A stretch of 34,840 nucleotides of DNA from Neorhizobium sp. JUb45 (GTDB lineage: Bacteria; Pseudomonadota; Alphaproteobacteria; Rhizobiales; Rhizobiaceae), in NCBI RefSeq assembly GCF_004343585.1, contig NZ_SLYW01000018.1:1-34840 (forward strand). The letters run 5' to 3'. The translations under genes were made by a program, and so were the position numbers. The notes under the pieces were generated by a model. It ran no database searches. It saw nothing but the letters and a program-made list of their open reading frames with translations, and had not been told where the DNA came from. Positions 26,295 to 34,784 of this stretch are shown piece by piece; the first letter of the stretch is position 1, and every line of letters begins with the position of its first letter.

Positions 26295-28211
26295 TCAACC
26301 AACTGGCTGTTCAGGGAGGGCAAATCCCATTTCGCCGAGAAAGCGAGAGGGCCGTTTTGGCCAGCTTCGATAATTGTCGGCGTAGGACAGGCAGAGCCAT
26401 TCCCTCGCGCGAGTAATTGCCACAAAGCAATTTCGCCGTTCTTCCTCCATCTCAGGGCTGAATTCTCCCGCTTTAAGGCTCTGGAAGCTCGGTAGAATGT
26501 CTTCTGCGAGACCAACGACGTAGACGTGGTCGAATTCTTTCCCCTTGGCGCCATGAATGGTCATGAGGGTAACGGTGTTGTTCCCAACGGGTGCCTCTTT
26601 AGAACGAATTGCCAGTTCCTGCAGAAACTGTTCGAGTGGAGCATCGCGGCCAAGAGTCTTGCCGATGCTTCTTACCAGATCGGACCAAGCTGCACGATCT
26701 TCGGCGACATCGCTGGATTCGTCGTCCTGTGGAGGGATTTTGGCAACAACTGCGTCGATGAACGGCCTGAACCTCGTTGGTTCCTTCCCGAACTTTGCGG
26801 CGAGGTCTACCAAGGCGACACCATCAGGGTTGTCGTTGAGCGCGGCCGTTACCGCGATCGCCCATTCATCGAGCAAGGATCGTTCGGTGAGTTCAGTCGC
26901 AGTGACGATGAGATCGACCCGCGTGTCAGTGCCGAACCAGCGATTAAATGCACCCGTCAGGATTTCCAACGCGCGGCGGTCAAGGGGCCGGAGAGCCTGG
27001 CGCAGAACGGCAGCCAGCCAAAGGAACTGGGGCGACCTGAAATCGTCGCGGCGTTGGGAGATCACGGCGTTGACCCGCTTTTGGGTCAGCGCGGCGTGCA
27101 GTTTTTCGAGCATGTAGCGTGTGCGGGCCAAAACAGCGACCTCACCCCAACGGCTACGATCGATTTTTGAGATGCCGTCCGCGATCGACGCGGCCTCCAC
27201 CTCGTCGGTAGAATATCGTAGGACACGGATATGTTGGTCATTCGGATATCTCAGCAAGGTCTTGCCCGCTTCGAGCGGCTGCTTGGCGGTAGTGCGCTGA
27301 AGGTTGTGGACCACGAGGTGGTTCGCAGCCGCGACGATCGCGGGCGGGCATCTGTAGTTTGTAGGAAGCTGCAACTCCTGCGGCGAAAAATCAGCTCGAA
27401 ACCGCTGAATCTGCTGATAGCTCGCGCCGTTCCATTGGTAGATGATCTGGTCGTCATCCGCGACGGCGAAGATATTCTTGAAGTCATCGCCTGCAAGCGC
27501 GCGGATCAGCCGGTATTGCCCGTCGGTCGTGTCTTGAAACTCGTCGAACATCCAGTAAGCGTAGGTCTTGCGGTAGCGAACGGCGATGCCTGGGAAGCTG
27601 GTGACAAGGCGATGGGCCTGAGCAATTAGCGAACCAAAATCCAAGGCGTTGGCATGTGTAAGGGCAGCCTCGTAGGCGGTATAGACCCGCTCGACGCGTT
27701 CGCCATCGGATGGGTCGCGAAAGTACTGCGCGGAGCCTGCTGGCTGGACGAGCTGGGACTTGAGCTTGTCGATGGTAGAGAGAAGCCGAATATCCTCCGC
27801 GTTCAGTCCCGCCTCTTTAATCGCATCACGCAAGATTTCCTGACGGTCGACGTCGAGTGAATAGATTGCGAAATCGGGATTGATCCCGATGTGGGAGCCA
27901 TGCTGTTGCAGCATCTGCATGCAAAAGGAATGAAACGTTCCGATAAGCGCGCGGCGTTCCTGTTCAGGCACGAGCGCGGTAACACGGCCCGACATCTCAT
28001 CGGCAGCCTTGTTGGTGAAGGTCAGTGCGAGGACGCGAAACGAGCGGTCGGGTGTATCTGCAAGTAGCTTCGCCACACGCGTTGTCAGCACACGTGTCTT
28101 GCCGGAACCGGGACCTGCCAGAACAAACATCGGCCCATCGCACCAGGCGACGGCGACTGCCTGCGCTTCGGTCAGTTCAGACAGCGCGACACTGAAGGCG
28201 GAATCGGTCAT
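26295..28211 (-). CDS. UvrD/Rep-like helicase, Gabija GajB-like
   Basis: A 638-residue superfamily 1A helicase. Motifs in order: Q-motif LTEAQ, Walker A AGPGSGKTR (32-40), Ia LTFTNKAADEM, II WMFDEFQDT, III VADDDQIIYQWNGA, IV LPTNYRCP, V TIHGAKGKEFDHVYVVGL, VI CFVAITRARE. All look intact. Its ATG overlaps the stop of the OLD-like nuclease gene (ATGA), the arrangement of Gabija gajA-gajB and of class 2 OLD/UvrD pairs in general. The protein is longer than the founding GajB (about 494 residues as I recall), with full 2B-type insertions, so it could be a processive helicase. Confidence 0.9.
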   Translation of the reverse strand: MTDSAFSVALSELTEAQAVAVAWCDGPMFVLAGPGSGKTRVLTTRVAKLLADTPDRSFRVLALTFTNKAADEMSGRVTALVPEQERRALIGTFHSFCMQMLQQHGSHIGINPDFAIYSLDVDRQEILRDAIKEAGLNAEDIRLLSTIDKLKSQLVQPAGSAQYFRDPSDGERVERVYTAYEAALTHANALDFGSLIAQAHRLVTSFPGIAVRYRKTYAYWMFDEFQDTTDGQYRLIRALAGDDFKNIFAVADDDQIIYQWNGASYQQIQRFRADFSPQELQLPTNYRCPPAIVAAANHLVVHNLQRTTAKQPLEAGKTLLRYPNDQHIRVLRYSTDEVEAASIADGISKIDRSRWGEVAVLARTRYMLEKLHAALTQKRVNAVISQRRDDFRSPQFLWLAAVLRQALRPLDRRALEILTGAFNRWFGTDTRVDLIVTATELTERSLLDEWAIAVTAALNDNPDGVALVDLAAKFGKEPTRFRPFIDAVVAKIPPQDDESSDVAEDRAAWSDLVRSIGKTLGRDAPLEQFLQELAIRSKEAPVGNNTVTLMTIHGAKGKEFDHVYVVGLAEDILPSFQSLKAGEFSPEMEEERRNCFVAITRAREWLCLSYADNYRSWPKRPSRFLGEMGFALPEQPVG

Positions 28212-30121
28212 CTCAGGCCTCTCAGAGACTGGATTGCGATGCGGAACGGCGAAGGCATGCGTTGAGCCAGCGCAGGGTTTTCAGCGCATTGTCTTGCAAG
28301 CACGGCAGCATAGCCGCTCTTGTCCTTCTTGAGCGTTGAAATCAAGTCAGCATCGTTGAGATTTGCAGCATTCGCGTTTCCAAGTGAAGCTAGGATTGTC
28401 TTGAGCTCCGCCTGAAGGCCGTCTGCGACGAGCTGCTGCTCAAGGTATCCAGCCGGCAGCGAGTGCGCTCGTCTGGCCATCTCCTGCTGTGAAAAGCTTC
28501 GACCGGCTATTTTGGCGAGGTATCCTTGGCCCGCAGGATCACCGTCCACCACAATTAGCCATGGGTAGCGCAGGGCGCGTGCTAGGACGGCGAAGATTTC
28601 AGGGTTGCCACAATTTTGGAAATCGATGACAGCGACACCGTGCTCGTCGAGATCATAGTCCAAACCTTTAGCTATGCCGTGGACCAGATGGTAATCCGAT
28701 TGTCCCTCAACGAGTAGCCACCTCCTGGCAAAGAAAATCTCCCCGCGGATACGACGGGCAAAGGTCTCGAGTTGATCGAGTTCCGCGTCGGAGATGAACT
28801 CCTTAGAGGCGTCGGACAACGCACGCAGAGCCGCATGAAGCGTCACGGTGTCTGGTCGCCCGTTGTACGCGATGATGAGCTGCTGGTACAGATTCTGCGG
28901 CAAGGTGCCGAAAAGCACTACTTCATTGAGACCACGATCATAGGTAACCAGGCCACCCGATGCGGCGACGACCGCATCAAGCGCGGGAATATGGGGAATA
29001 GCTGCCCGGAATTGCCGTGGCAGGGAGCTTACCGATGTACCGTTGTCCTCAACCCGGACTACGCGGATGTCACGGAAGGGAATATGCTGGAGAAAGTATG
29101 GCGAGTGCGTAGTGACGATCTTCTGGCCTGGAAGCTCACTGATATGACGCCAGAGGCTTCGCGCCGCCTGTGGGTGAAGGTGGGTTTCAGGCTCCTCCAG
29201 TGCTAGAACCGCCGAGCTTTCGGGCCTGTACAGGTCGCCAAGGATCAGCTCGACAAATGCTTTGAAAAGGAACATGACCGAGAGGCTTTGGACGCCTTGG
29301 CCATGCTTTGCCAGCGGCAACCAAGGCTTACCGCCCTCGGTCTGATAGATGACTTCGGCTTTGGAGAGGATATCCCACGTATTGAGCGGCAGGAGGCGCA
29401 AGTCAGCCTGTCCTGGGACGTCGGTCGCAGCTACACGGCTGATATGAGACAGCCCGGTCGCGAGATTGGCCAGAAGCGGGTCAGCATCGAGTAGACGCCG
29501 GTTCAGCAGGTCGAAGATGCGCTTCGATTTCCGCTCAAGGTTTTCTGGAATTTGAACTGTTCGGAGGAGCTTGCCCCAGAATTGGCTCCGTGAGGAAAAC
29601 TCGTCCGAGACGTCGCGAAGGGCCTCCAGATAAAAGACAGGAAGAAACTGGAAAAACTCCTGCAGGTTGACGGCACGGGCGCCTCGGCCGGCAAGCGGAT
29701 TTCTGTCAACGTTCAGAAACTCCCATCGTGGAACGAAACTCTCCTCGGCAACGTCCCATAAGCAACTGACACGCATGATTATGGAGGCTCGCCCAGACAT
29801 CGGATCGAGCTGGATTATATCTTCCAGCTCACCATGGAGATTGTCGGGCCACTCATTAGCGACCTCTTCCTGAAGCTCGACCTCGATGACGACGGGATCG
29901 CCGATTTTAGGATCAGGCCTAGCCTCGCATAAATGGACGTCGTATTCAGTGAAGCCCGTTCCCCGCTGCCCCCACCTTCTGGTCAGCGCAATGCGGATGG
30001 CCTCCAATATAGCCGACTTTCCGGCGTTGTTTGTTCCGATGAGAACAGTGATGTCACCAAATTCAATGTCTGCCTGCCGAATAGAACGGAAGTTCGATAT
30101 CTTGACTCGTTTTATTTGCAC
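28208..30121 (-). CDS. OLD-family ATPase/TOPRIM endonuclease, Gabija GajA-like
   Basis: A 637-residue ATP-dependent nuclease. The ABC-type ATPase domain has Walker A GTNNAGKS (29-36), a signature-like HGQGVQSL (273-280), Walker B VLALEEPETHLHP (305-317) and a switch His in TTHSP. The C-terminal TOPRIM domain has VEGQSD (471-476) and VVDGDPAG (524-531), the acidic metal-binding set. In Gabija the homologue nicks DNA when nucleotides are depleted during phage infection. The GTG at 30121 is chosen because it precedes IKRVKISNFRSI, the usual N-terminus; the frame extends 18 codons further to another GTG. Confidence 0.9.
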   Translation of the reverse strand: MQIKRVKISNFRSIRQADIEFGDITVLIGTNNAGKSAILEAIRIALTRRWGQRGTGFTEYDVHLCEARPDPKIGDPVVIEVELQEEVANEWPDNLHGELEDIIQLDPMSGRASIIMRVSCLWDVAEESFVPRWEFLNVDRNPLAGRGARAVNLQEFFQFLPVFYLEALRDVSDEFSSRSQFWGKLLRTVQIPENLERKSKRIFDLLNRRLLDADPLLANLATGLSHISRVAATDVPGQADLRLLPLNTWDILSKAEVIYQTEGGKPWLPLAKHGQGVQSLSVMFLFKAFVELILGDLYRPESSAVLALEEPETHLHPQAARSLWRHISELPGQKIVTTHSPYFLQHIPFRDIRVVRVEDNGTSVSSLPRQFRAAIPHIPALDAVVAASGGLVTYDRGLNEVVLFGTLPQNLYQQLIIAYNGRPDTVTLHAALRALSDASKEFISDAELDQLETFARRIRGEIFFARRWLLVEGQSDYHLVHGIAKGLDYDLDEHGVAVIDFQNCGNPEIFAVLARALRYPWLIVVDGDPAGQGYLAKIAGRSFSQQEMARRAHSLPAGYLEQQLVADGLQAELKTILASLGNANAANLNDADLISTLKKDKSGYAAVLARQCAENPALAQRMPSPFRIAIQSLRGLR

Positions 30122-30529
30122 GCTTCCACCGCTCCTGTGTGGCAGGCATGGTATTGTAAGTTGTAATTGTTGCACAGTCAGAAGTTCTGAAGCTTTTCAT
30201 CTGATCCGCCACGCGCTGTTGCGAGCTTTCAGCGATCCGGAACTCAAAGACTTGCGCTGGGACCCCAGGCAGAAATTCGGGCTTGGTCTGGACCCGCCGG
30301 GGAGTATCAAGAAAGTGCACCCCACCAATCGACTTTTACCTCCGCGACACAATTCTATTTTTCGCTTGTTGGCTGCGCATAGCGTCGTGATCACAGCGGT
30401 TACATGCGCTGACTGGTAGGGAAGACCTAAACTGTTAAGGACCCAATTCGCCAAAGAACCTAGCAAATGCGGTCGGCTGATTTATACAAGATGGTACGGT
30501 AGGGTTGCTCGGATGGTAGTTTGAGACGT
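30122..30529. other. Intergenic region upstream of the Gabija-like pair
   Basis: About 400 bases with no convincing gene. It should contain the promoter of the OLD/UvrD pair. A plus-strand frame from about 30186 to 30419 is open with mixed composition but has no start codon signal, so I do not call it. Confidence 0.4.
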
Positions 30530-30742
30530 TCAGTAGCCTTCTCCAATCGACGTGCCGGTCCGAGCGGAGATCGCCCTTGCCGATGAGACAATTCGCGAAA
30601 CTGACGATGAGCCGATACCGAGTGTCTTTGCGATTTGCTTCTGCGAGATGCCGTTTGAATGCATCGCCTTAATGCGTTCTGACCGCAGTTGAGCAGCACC
30701 AAGCTGAACTAAAGAGCTTCGTAAAATATTGATATTCCACAT
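30530..30742 (-). CDS. Isolated resolvase-type HTH protein or resolvase fragment
   Basis: A 70-residue frame whose core, KAMHSNGISQKQIAKTLGIG followed by SSSVSRIVSSA, is the C-terminal HTH of serine resolvases/invertases. The catalytic domain that normally precedes it is absent, and no continuation is visible upstream. The ATG at 30742 lacks a clear ribosome binding site. It is most likely the remnant of a transposon resolvase, but a free-standing DNA-binding protein is possible. Confidence 0.45.
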   Translation of the reverse strand: MWNINILRSSLVQLGAAQLRSERIKAMHSNGISQKQIAKTLGIGSSSVSRIVSSARAISARTGTSIGEGY

Positions 30743-30837
30743 GGTTTCAGGGTTCGTATTTATATTCTCCCCAATCCGCCATGATTCTACCTTTTATTCA
30801 ACAAAATCAATGCCATACGGCACATCAGAGCCGTTTT

Positions 30838-30861
30838 GCTATATCGACTGCTATATCGGCT
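30838..30861. repeat. 12-base tandem repeat
   Basis: gctatatcgact (30838-30849) is followed at once by gctatatcggct (30850-30861), matching at 11 of 12 positions. The position upstream of an integrase suits a binding site for an integrase or excisionase arm domain, but only two copies are present. Confidence 0.5.
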
Positions 30862-30994
30862 GGTGCATTGCGGCGTCAGTCAAAGAGCTATCTTGCCGCT
30901 CGTAATTCGCTCGTCATCCCGAACAGCTTAAAGCAACGCCAAAATTCGAAATTATTTCAAGTTATTGAAAAACAACATGTTTTCCTAATTCCTG

Positions 30995-31024
30995 TTGACA
31001 TAATCTTTCGTTTGGATGTATTCA
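30995..31024 (+). promoter_or_regulatory. Putative sigma-70 promoter of the integrase
   Basis: TTGACA (30995-31000) and TATTCA (31019-31024) are separated by 18 bases. The -35 is a perfect consensus, the -10 is poor. It would start a leader of about 145 bases ahead of the integrase ATG. Confidence 0.35.
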
Positions 31025-31174
31025 GGCATCCGTCGTTAAGATGCCCAATGCATCGACACGCTTTATGCGCGTTTCGACCTCGTACGAAACTCACCATTAT
31101 TACAAAAATGCGCATCTGAAGCTTTATAGATTCGGAAAGGAAACCTATGCGCTGAATTTTTCGAAGGAAATACA

Positions 31175-32482
31175 ATGTCTACACCTTACGTCACCAAACG
31201 CGGCGAAGTTTACTATTTTCGCATGGCTGTCCCGAAGCGGCTGAAACCGGTTTACGGCGGAATCATATGGCGTAGCTTGCATACGCGCAGTTTGAGTGAG
31301 GCGAAAATTGCCGTGTGCGAACACGTTGCTAAGTGGGCGCGCAAGTTTCTGCTGGAAACAGTCGATGATCAGGACATCAGCTTTCAAAAGCTCCGCGATG
31401 TCCGGCGCGCGATGACTGACACAAGCTATCGGTCGTACAAGGATGTTGAGGAAGCTGGCGAGCAAGAGTCATTCGAGATGGTCATGCCCGCATTGAGCGC
31501 CGTGCGCGATGCCGGAAAGCTCGACAGGGTTCAAGTTGCTGCGCTCGCCGGTGTGACGGAAAACCCCGGCATGACAATGACCAAAGCATTGGAGCGATAT
31601 CAGGAGCTAAGCACCGACAAGTTCATGAGCTATTCCGACGAGCGTGAGCGATACAAACGCTGGCGTCCATTTGTTCAGGCGGCAAAATCATTCACGAGCG
31701 TCATGGGCGATGTTGATATCATCAAGCTCAAACCGAAGGACTGCATGAAGTTTCAGGCTGATTTGGTCAAGAAGATTGCCGACAAGAAACTGAACATCGA
31801 TTCAGCGCGTAAAAAGATCATGTGGCTTCGGTTGATTCACACAAAGATTTTGGAAATCGACCACCCTGATCTGCTTCCATCACCTTGGGACCGCATCAAG
31901 ATCGAAGGAGCAAGCCACAAGGGTAAGCGTATTGCCTTCAGTGACGACGAGCTACGTGTGGTTCGCAAAGCCATGACCGAAAGCGACGTAAGCGATCAGG
32001 TGAAGGCACTGAACACCATCTCGGAAATGACCGGCGCGACGTGCAAGGAACTAACGCATCTTCATGCTGACGACATTTTTCTCGATGCGCCCATTCCGTA
32101 CATTGCCATTCGTCCTAACGAAAACCGAAATAGGGTCAAAGGCAATGGTGATCGAATTCGCGAAATCCCCCTAATCGGTCGCGCCTTGGAAGCGATGAAG
32201 AAATTTCCGAAAGGATTTGACGAGTTCTGCCGAAGCAATGGCTCGGAAGACCTTTCCAAGATTTCGAACGTGATCATCCAGAAGGCGGTGCCAGATCGAA
32301 GCTTCTACAGCTACCGCCATGCCATGGCAGACCGGCTTCGTCGCAGCGGATGTCAGGATACCTTGAAGAACTCGATCATGGGTCACTCCAGCAAAGGTTT
32401 CAGTATGCACTACGGCAACGGCTATACGCTGCAAAACAAGCTGGATGCCCTCGTTGCCGCAATCCCTGAAAACCACCGATAA
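31175..32482 (+). CDS. Tyrosine recombinase/phage-type integrase with altered catalytic residues
   Basis: A 435-residue integrase. The N-terminus (YVTKRGEVYYFRMAVPKRLK, then WRSLHTRSLSEAK) is the DUF6538-type arm-binding region. The catalytic domain spans about 255-425. The usual Arg I in TGAR is Thr289 (TGATCKEL), and the His of HxLR is Tyr378 (YSYRH). Arg381, His382, GH (403-404) and the nucleophile Tyr413 are kept. It may be inactive or work as a divergent form. The ribosome binding site AAGGAAA lies just before the ATG. Two small genes follow on the same strand. Confidence 0.88.
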   Translation: MSTPYVTKRGEVYYFRMAVPKRLKPVYGGIIWRSLHTRSLSEAKIAVCEHVAKWARKFLLETVDDQDISFQKLRDVRRAMTDTSYRSYKDVEEAGEQESFEMVMPALSAVRDAGKLDRVQVAALAGVTENPGMTMTKALERYQELSTDKFMSYSDERERYKRWRPFVQAAKSFTSVMGDVDIIKLKPKDCMKFQADLVKKIADKKLNIDSARKKIMWLRLIHTKILEIDHPDLLPSPWDRIKIEGASHKGKRIAFSDDELRVVRKAMTESDVSDQVKALNTISEMTGATCKELTHLHADDIFLDAPIPYIAIRPNENRNRVKGNGDRIREIPLIGRALEAMKKFPKGFDEFCRSNGSEDLSKISNVIIQKAVPDRSFYSYRHAMADRLRRSGCQDTLKNSIMGHSSKGFSMHYGNGYTLQNKLDALVAAIPENHR

Positions 32483-32578
32483 ATCCAACCCACCAAACAA
32501 CGAAATATGACTTAACTTGAGGCGAAAGCCACCTATACATTATGCATCCAAGTCGTATTCCACGAAGGAATATGAAAC

Positions 32579-32761
32579 GTGCGAAACTTCACATACGACG
32601 AATTGGCAGTAGACCCGGCGAAACGGAAAATTTTCTTAGACGCCTATGCCGAACTGATCAAAGCATGCAAAAAATATGGGTTTACAGAAGCCGCAAAGGC
32701 TCATGCCCGGAATCGAAAGCGTCTCGCCGATGATTTGGCGTTAATTGACGAGGAATTTTGA
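32579..32761 (+). CDS. Small hypothetical protein after the integrase
   Basis: A 60-residue, helical, charged protein of unknown function (MRNFTYDELAVDPAKRK onward, with KACKKYGFTEAAKAHARNRK). The GTG start has AAGGA about 11 bases upstream, and the frame ends at the start of the next gene, so the two are coupled. An alternative frame from the ATG at 32572 gives a less protein-like translation. It could be an excisionase-type or regulatory factor, but no HTH is clear. Confidence 0.5.
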   Translation: MRNFTYDELAVDPAKRKIFLDAYAELIKACKKYGFTEAAKAHARNRKRLADDLALIDEEF

Positions 32762-32763
32762 CT

Positions 32764-33069
32764 ATGCAAGCGCAAAAGGAACTTCTCGCAAAGTTTAACG
32801 AAGGCTTGCGAGCATCCGACGATCACATCGTCACTGCACGTCTTCTCCATGACCAAGCCGAAACTGAAGGAAATCAGCAAGCCATGGAGGAAGCGGTGAT
32901 TGCAGCCGGGTATGCAGGACAGGCAAAAGGCTTGTTCAACATCGCTTTACGAGACGGTTTTTCGGGAAATACAACGGAAACCGCCATTCTCAAAGGGAGC
33001 GGCTTGTTGCATGACTGCGAAAGACATTTGGCGCAATCTACCGAAGCTTTGAAAGCCACGAGGACATAA
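32764..33069 (+). CDS. Small hypothetical helical protein
   Basis: A 101-residue protein from the ATG at 32764, with GAGGAA about eight bases upstream (a TTG two codons earlier is also possible). It is predicted to be mostly helical: QAQKELLAKFNEGLRA, a middle helix pair, and a C-terminal HLAQSTEALKATRT. I do not recognise a family. It ends 65 bases before a strong terminator, so it is probably the last gene of the integrase transcript. Confidence 0.55.
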   Translation: MQAQKELLAKFNEGLRASDDHIVTARLLHDQAETEGNQQAMEEAVIAAGYAGQAKGLFNIALRDGFSGNTTETAILKGSGLLHDCERHLAQSTEALKATRT

Positions 33070-33133
33070 ATAGATGCAAGATCGGTGACTTTGGTCAGCA
33101 CCGGTCCCACTCTCTCCAGTTATATCATGAACA

Positions 33134-33164
33134 GGGTTCGGCGCTTCGGCTCCGGACCCTTTTT
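33134..33164 (+). terminator. Rho-independent terminator with UUCG tetraloop
   Basis: gggttcggcgc (33134-33144), loop ttcg, then gctccggaccc (33149-33159), followed by five T. The 11-position stem has one mismatch and one G-T pair. It ends the integrase and small-gene transcript. Confidence 0.85.
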
Positions 33165-33336
33165 GTCATGCCGGGAGGAAAAGACACGCAACGACAAATG
33201 TTGCCATTGCCAGCCAACCCATCATTTCCAGCTTGAAACTCGTTCGCATCGCCCTGCCCCATTAACCACGATCCGGCAGATAATGCGCGCGATTCCGGCA
33301 GGTTCCGTCTGGCAAAAAATATTTTTGCTGGCGGGA

Positions 33337-33537
33337 CTAGGTGCGAACGCGTGTCGATAGATACCGCTCGACAATCGCGTCAACGGGTTCCTGTCCGGAA
33401 CAATCGCGAAATAGCTGTCGCCGGACCTCTAAAGCCCGTTCGCAGTTCGTCTCAATAAGCAAAGCTTCACATATCTGGATGCTGGCTTTCGACAAAACAC
33501 CAAGCTCGTCCGACGTAAATTGCTTGCTCTTATGCAT
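33337..33537 (-). CDS. Small hypothetical protein, last of a four-gene operon
   Basis: A 66-residue, helical protein of unknown function, with acidic and basic residues mixed (QFTSDELGVLSKASIQICEA, then RALEVRRQLFRD). The ATG at 33537 has GGAG eight bases upstream. It follows the 81-residue gene by 19 bases. The terminal part downstream holds a weak AT-rich hairpin (around 33310-33333) that may end the transcript. Confidence 0.55.
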   Translation of the reverse strand: MHKSKQFTSDELGVLSKASIQICEALLIETNCERALEVRRQLFRDCSGQEPVDAIVERYLSTRVRT

Positions 33538-33556
33538 GTCACTCGCTCCATACTAC

Positions 33557-33802
33557 CTACGCATACCGCTCCAACGTGTAGCGTCCGTCCTCATGCTCAG
33601 TCAGCACCACAAACGGCTTGTCGCCAGCATGCTTCAAAATAGCTGCTGTCGCTTCGTCATTCGTGTTGAAGACTTTGTCATGCTTAAACTGCGCGCCACT
33701 GGAAGACGTCGATGTGGTGAGCATCAATCTACCTTGCTCTTCCAACAGACGATAAGACGCAGGACGTGCATCAAAGTGCCAGCTATCATGAAGCTCTGCC
33801 AT
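33557..33802 (-). CDS. Small hypothetical protein
   Basis: An 81-residue protein of unknown function, probably beta-rich with one helix: WHFDARPASYRLLEEQGRLM, NTNDEATAAILKHAGD, and KPFVVLTEHEDGRYTLERYA at the C-terminus. AGGGGG five bases before the ATG is a strong ribosome binding site. It is the third gene of the operon that starts at 34611. Confidence 0.6.
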   Translation of the reverse strand: MAELHDSWHFDARPASYRLLEEQGRLMLTTSTSSSGAQFKHDKVFNTNDEATAAILKHAGDKPFVVLTEHEDGRYTLERYA

Positions 33803-33850
33803 TTTATCCCCCTGTACTTGAGGGATAGTCTAGCAAAGCGCAGCTTAAAC

Positions 33851-34126
33851 TCAATCGCTAACCGTCTCGACTAGTTTCCGATCAATTATGATTGCGTTTG
33901 TCAGATCATCGCTATTGTTCAGACCATTCAACAACGTCCGAAGGTCAGGGATTTCCATCTCAACCTTATAGATTGGCATTGGACTTACCAAGCCGTAGTC
34001 GGGATCAGCCCGAAGCTCGGATCGCTGCTGATATGCAGCCGACCGGCATTCATCCAGTGTGGCTGCAAAGTACAAGCGATCCGGATTGGTGACCGGGCTG
34101 ACTTCATAGGCGTAAAGCGTAGTCAT
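33851..34126 (-). CDS. Small hypothetical protein
   Basis: A 91-residue protein of unknown function. It opens with beta strands (TTLYAYEVSPVTNPDRLYFA), then a helix with DECRSAAYQQR, and ends with a helix (DLRTLLNGLNNSDDLTNAII). AAAGGA lies about eight bases before the ATG. Second gene of the operon, 38 bases after the membrane protein gene. Confidence 0.6.
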   Translation of the reverse strand: MTTLYAYEVSPVTNPDRLYFAATLDECRSAAYQQRSELRADPDYGLVSPMPIYKVEMEIPDLRTLLNGLNNSDDLTNAIIIDRKLVETVSD

Positions 34127-34164
34127 TTCAGGGTCCTTTCTCGTATGACACGAGCAGGATACGG

Positions 34165-34611
34165 CTACGAAATCTGATCGTCTATTACAGAATTCTGCAA
34201 GCTTGTCGCTTCAGTCTCTTGCGCAGCATCAAGCCGCGCTCTTTCCGCTTTAAGCAAACCCAACTCGTGGACCAAAGCGGGGCGTTCATCGCGGAAAAAT
34301 GCCACGCATCTAAAAAACGGCATTACGCTAAGGACCGCGCCAGCGATACCCCATATGCGAAGTCCCCACTCAATTATCAGACCAACCACCCTATGTTGGT
34401 AGTCATCATCGAGTGAAATGGTCCACGCTACGGGTAAAAAGCTGAAGTAAAATAGTGTGTTAAACAAAATCGACCAATTTACAGCTAGATCAGCCTCAAT
34501 GAAGAGACGCCGGGAATAGGTTCCGCCAAGACGCTTTTCCTGAAATTCATCGTCAAATATCTTAGACAAGATTTTCAGTGAGACCAATAATATCAGGCAA
34601 ACCCAACCCAT
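34165..34611 (-). CDS. Small membrane protein, three predicted helices
   Basis: A 148-residue protein with helices at about 2-17 (GWVCLILLVSLKILSKIF), 43-66 (NWSILFNTLFYFSFLPVAW) and 77-100 (LIIEWGLRIWGIAGAVLSVM), then a charged cytoplasmic tail rich in Arg and Glu. AGGGA precedes the ATG at 34611. No family is recognised. It leads the minus-strand operon ending at 33337. Confidence 0.6.
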   Translation of the reverse strand: MGWVCLILLVSLKILSKIFDDEFQEKRLGGTYSRRLFIEADLAVNWSILFNTLFYFSFLPVAWTISLDDDYQHRVVGLIIEWGLRIWGIAGAVLSVMPFFRCVAFFRDERPALVHELGLLKAERARLDAAQETEATSLQNSVIDDQIS

Positions 34612-34753
34612 TATCGTCCCTCGACCAGCACAAAGTCTTCAGCAACTGAAAACGAAAAATTGAAAACGTCGAGTATCTACAGACAGATCAGTAAGGTCCG
34701 CAAGACACTTACTTGTGGATTAATTTCACATCCGTTGGGCGAAACGGTAATCC

Positions 34754-34770
34754 CCCCGTTTTTAACGGGG
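34754..34770. terminator. Hairpin after the transposase gene
   Basis: ccccgtt (34754-34760) pairs perfectly with aacgggg (34764-34770) around three T. It lies just after the transposase stop inside the IS tail. There is no strong T run on the minus strand, so termination is possible but unproven. Confidence 0.4.
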
Positions 34771-34784
34771 CTCCGCAGTAGAAT

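Larger units (their letters stand above)
30743..31174. other. AT-rich upstream region of the integrase
   Basis: About 430 bases without a gene, more AT-rich than the defence genes. It holds a short tandem repeat (30838-30861) and a promoter-like pair (30995-31024). AAGGAAA lies just before the integrase ATG. Confidence 0.5.

Noticed and set aside
26213..26554. Minus-strand frame of 113 codons overlapping the end of the UvrD-like gene
   Set aside because: It overlaps the helicase coding sequence in another frame, shows no recognisable motif, and would have no clear start signal.
30186..30419. Plus-strand open frame with protein-like composition upstream of the OLD-like gene
   Set aside because: No start codon with a ribosome binding site and no family features. 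It could be a relic, but the evidence is too thin to annotate.
33097..33116. tcccactctctcc resembles the 3' end of tRNA-Ser (tcccacctcttcc) and could be the right attachment site
   Set aside because: Only 10 of 13 bases match and the flanking T-arm bases do not. A real att repeat for a tyrosine integrase would be longer and exact. The nearby hairpin is explained as the terminator of the upstream small genes.
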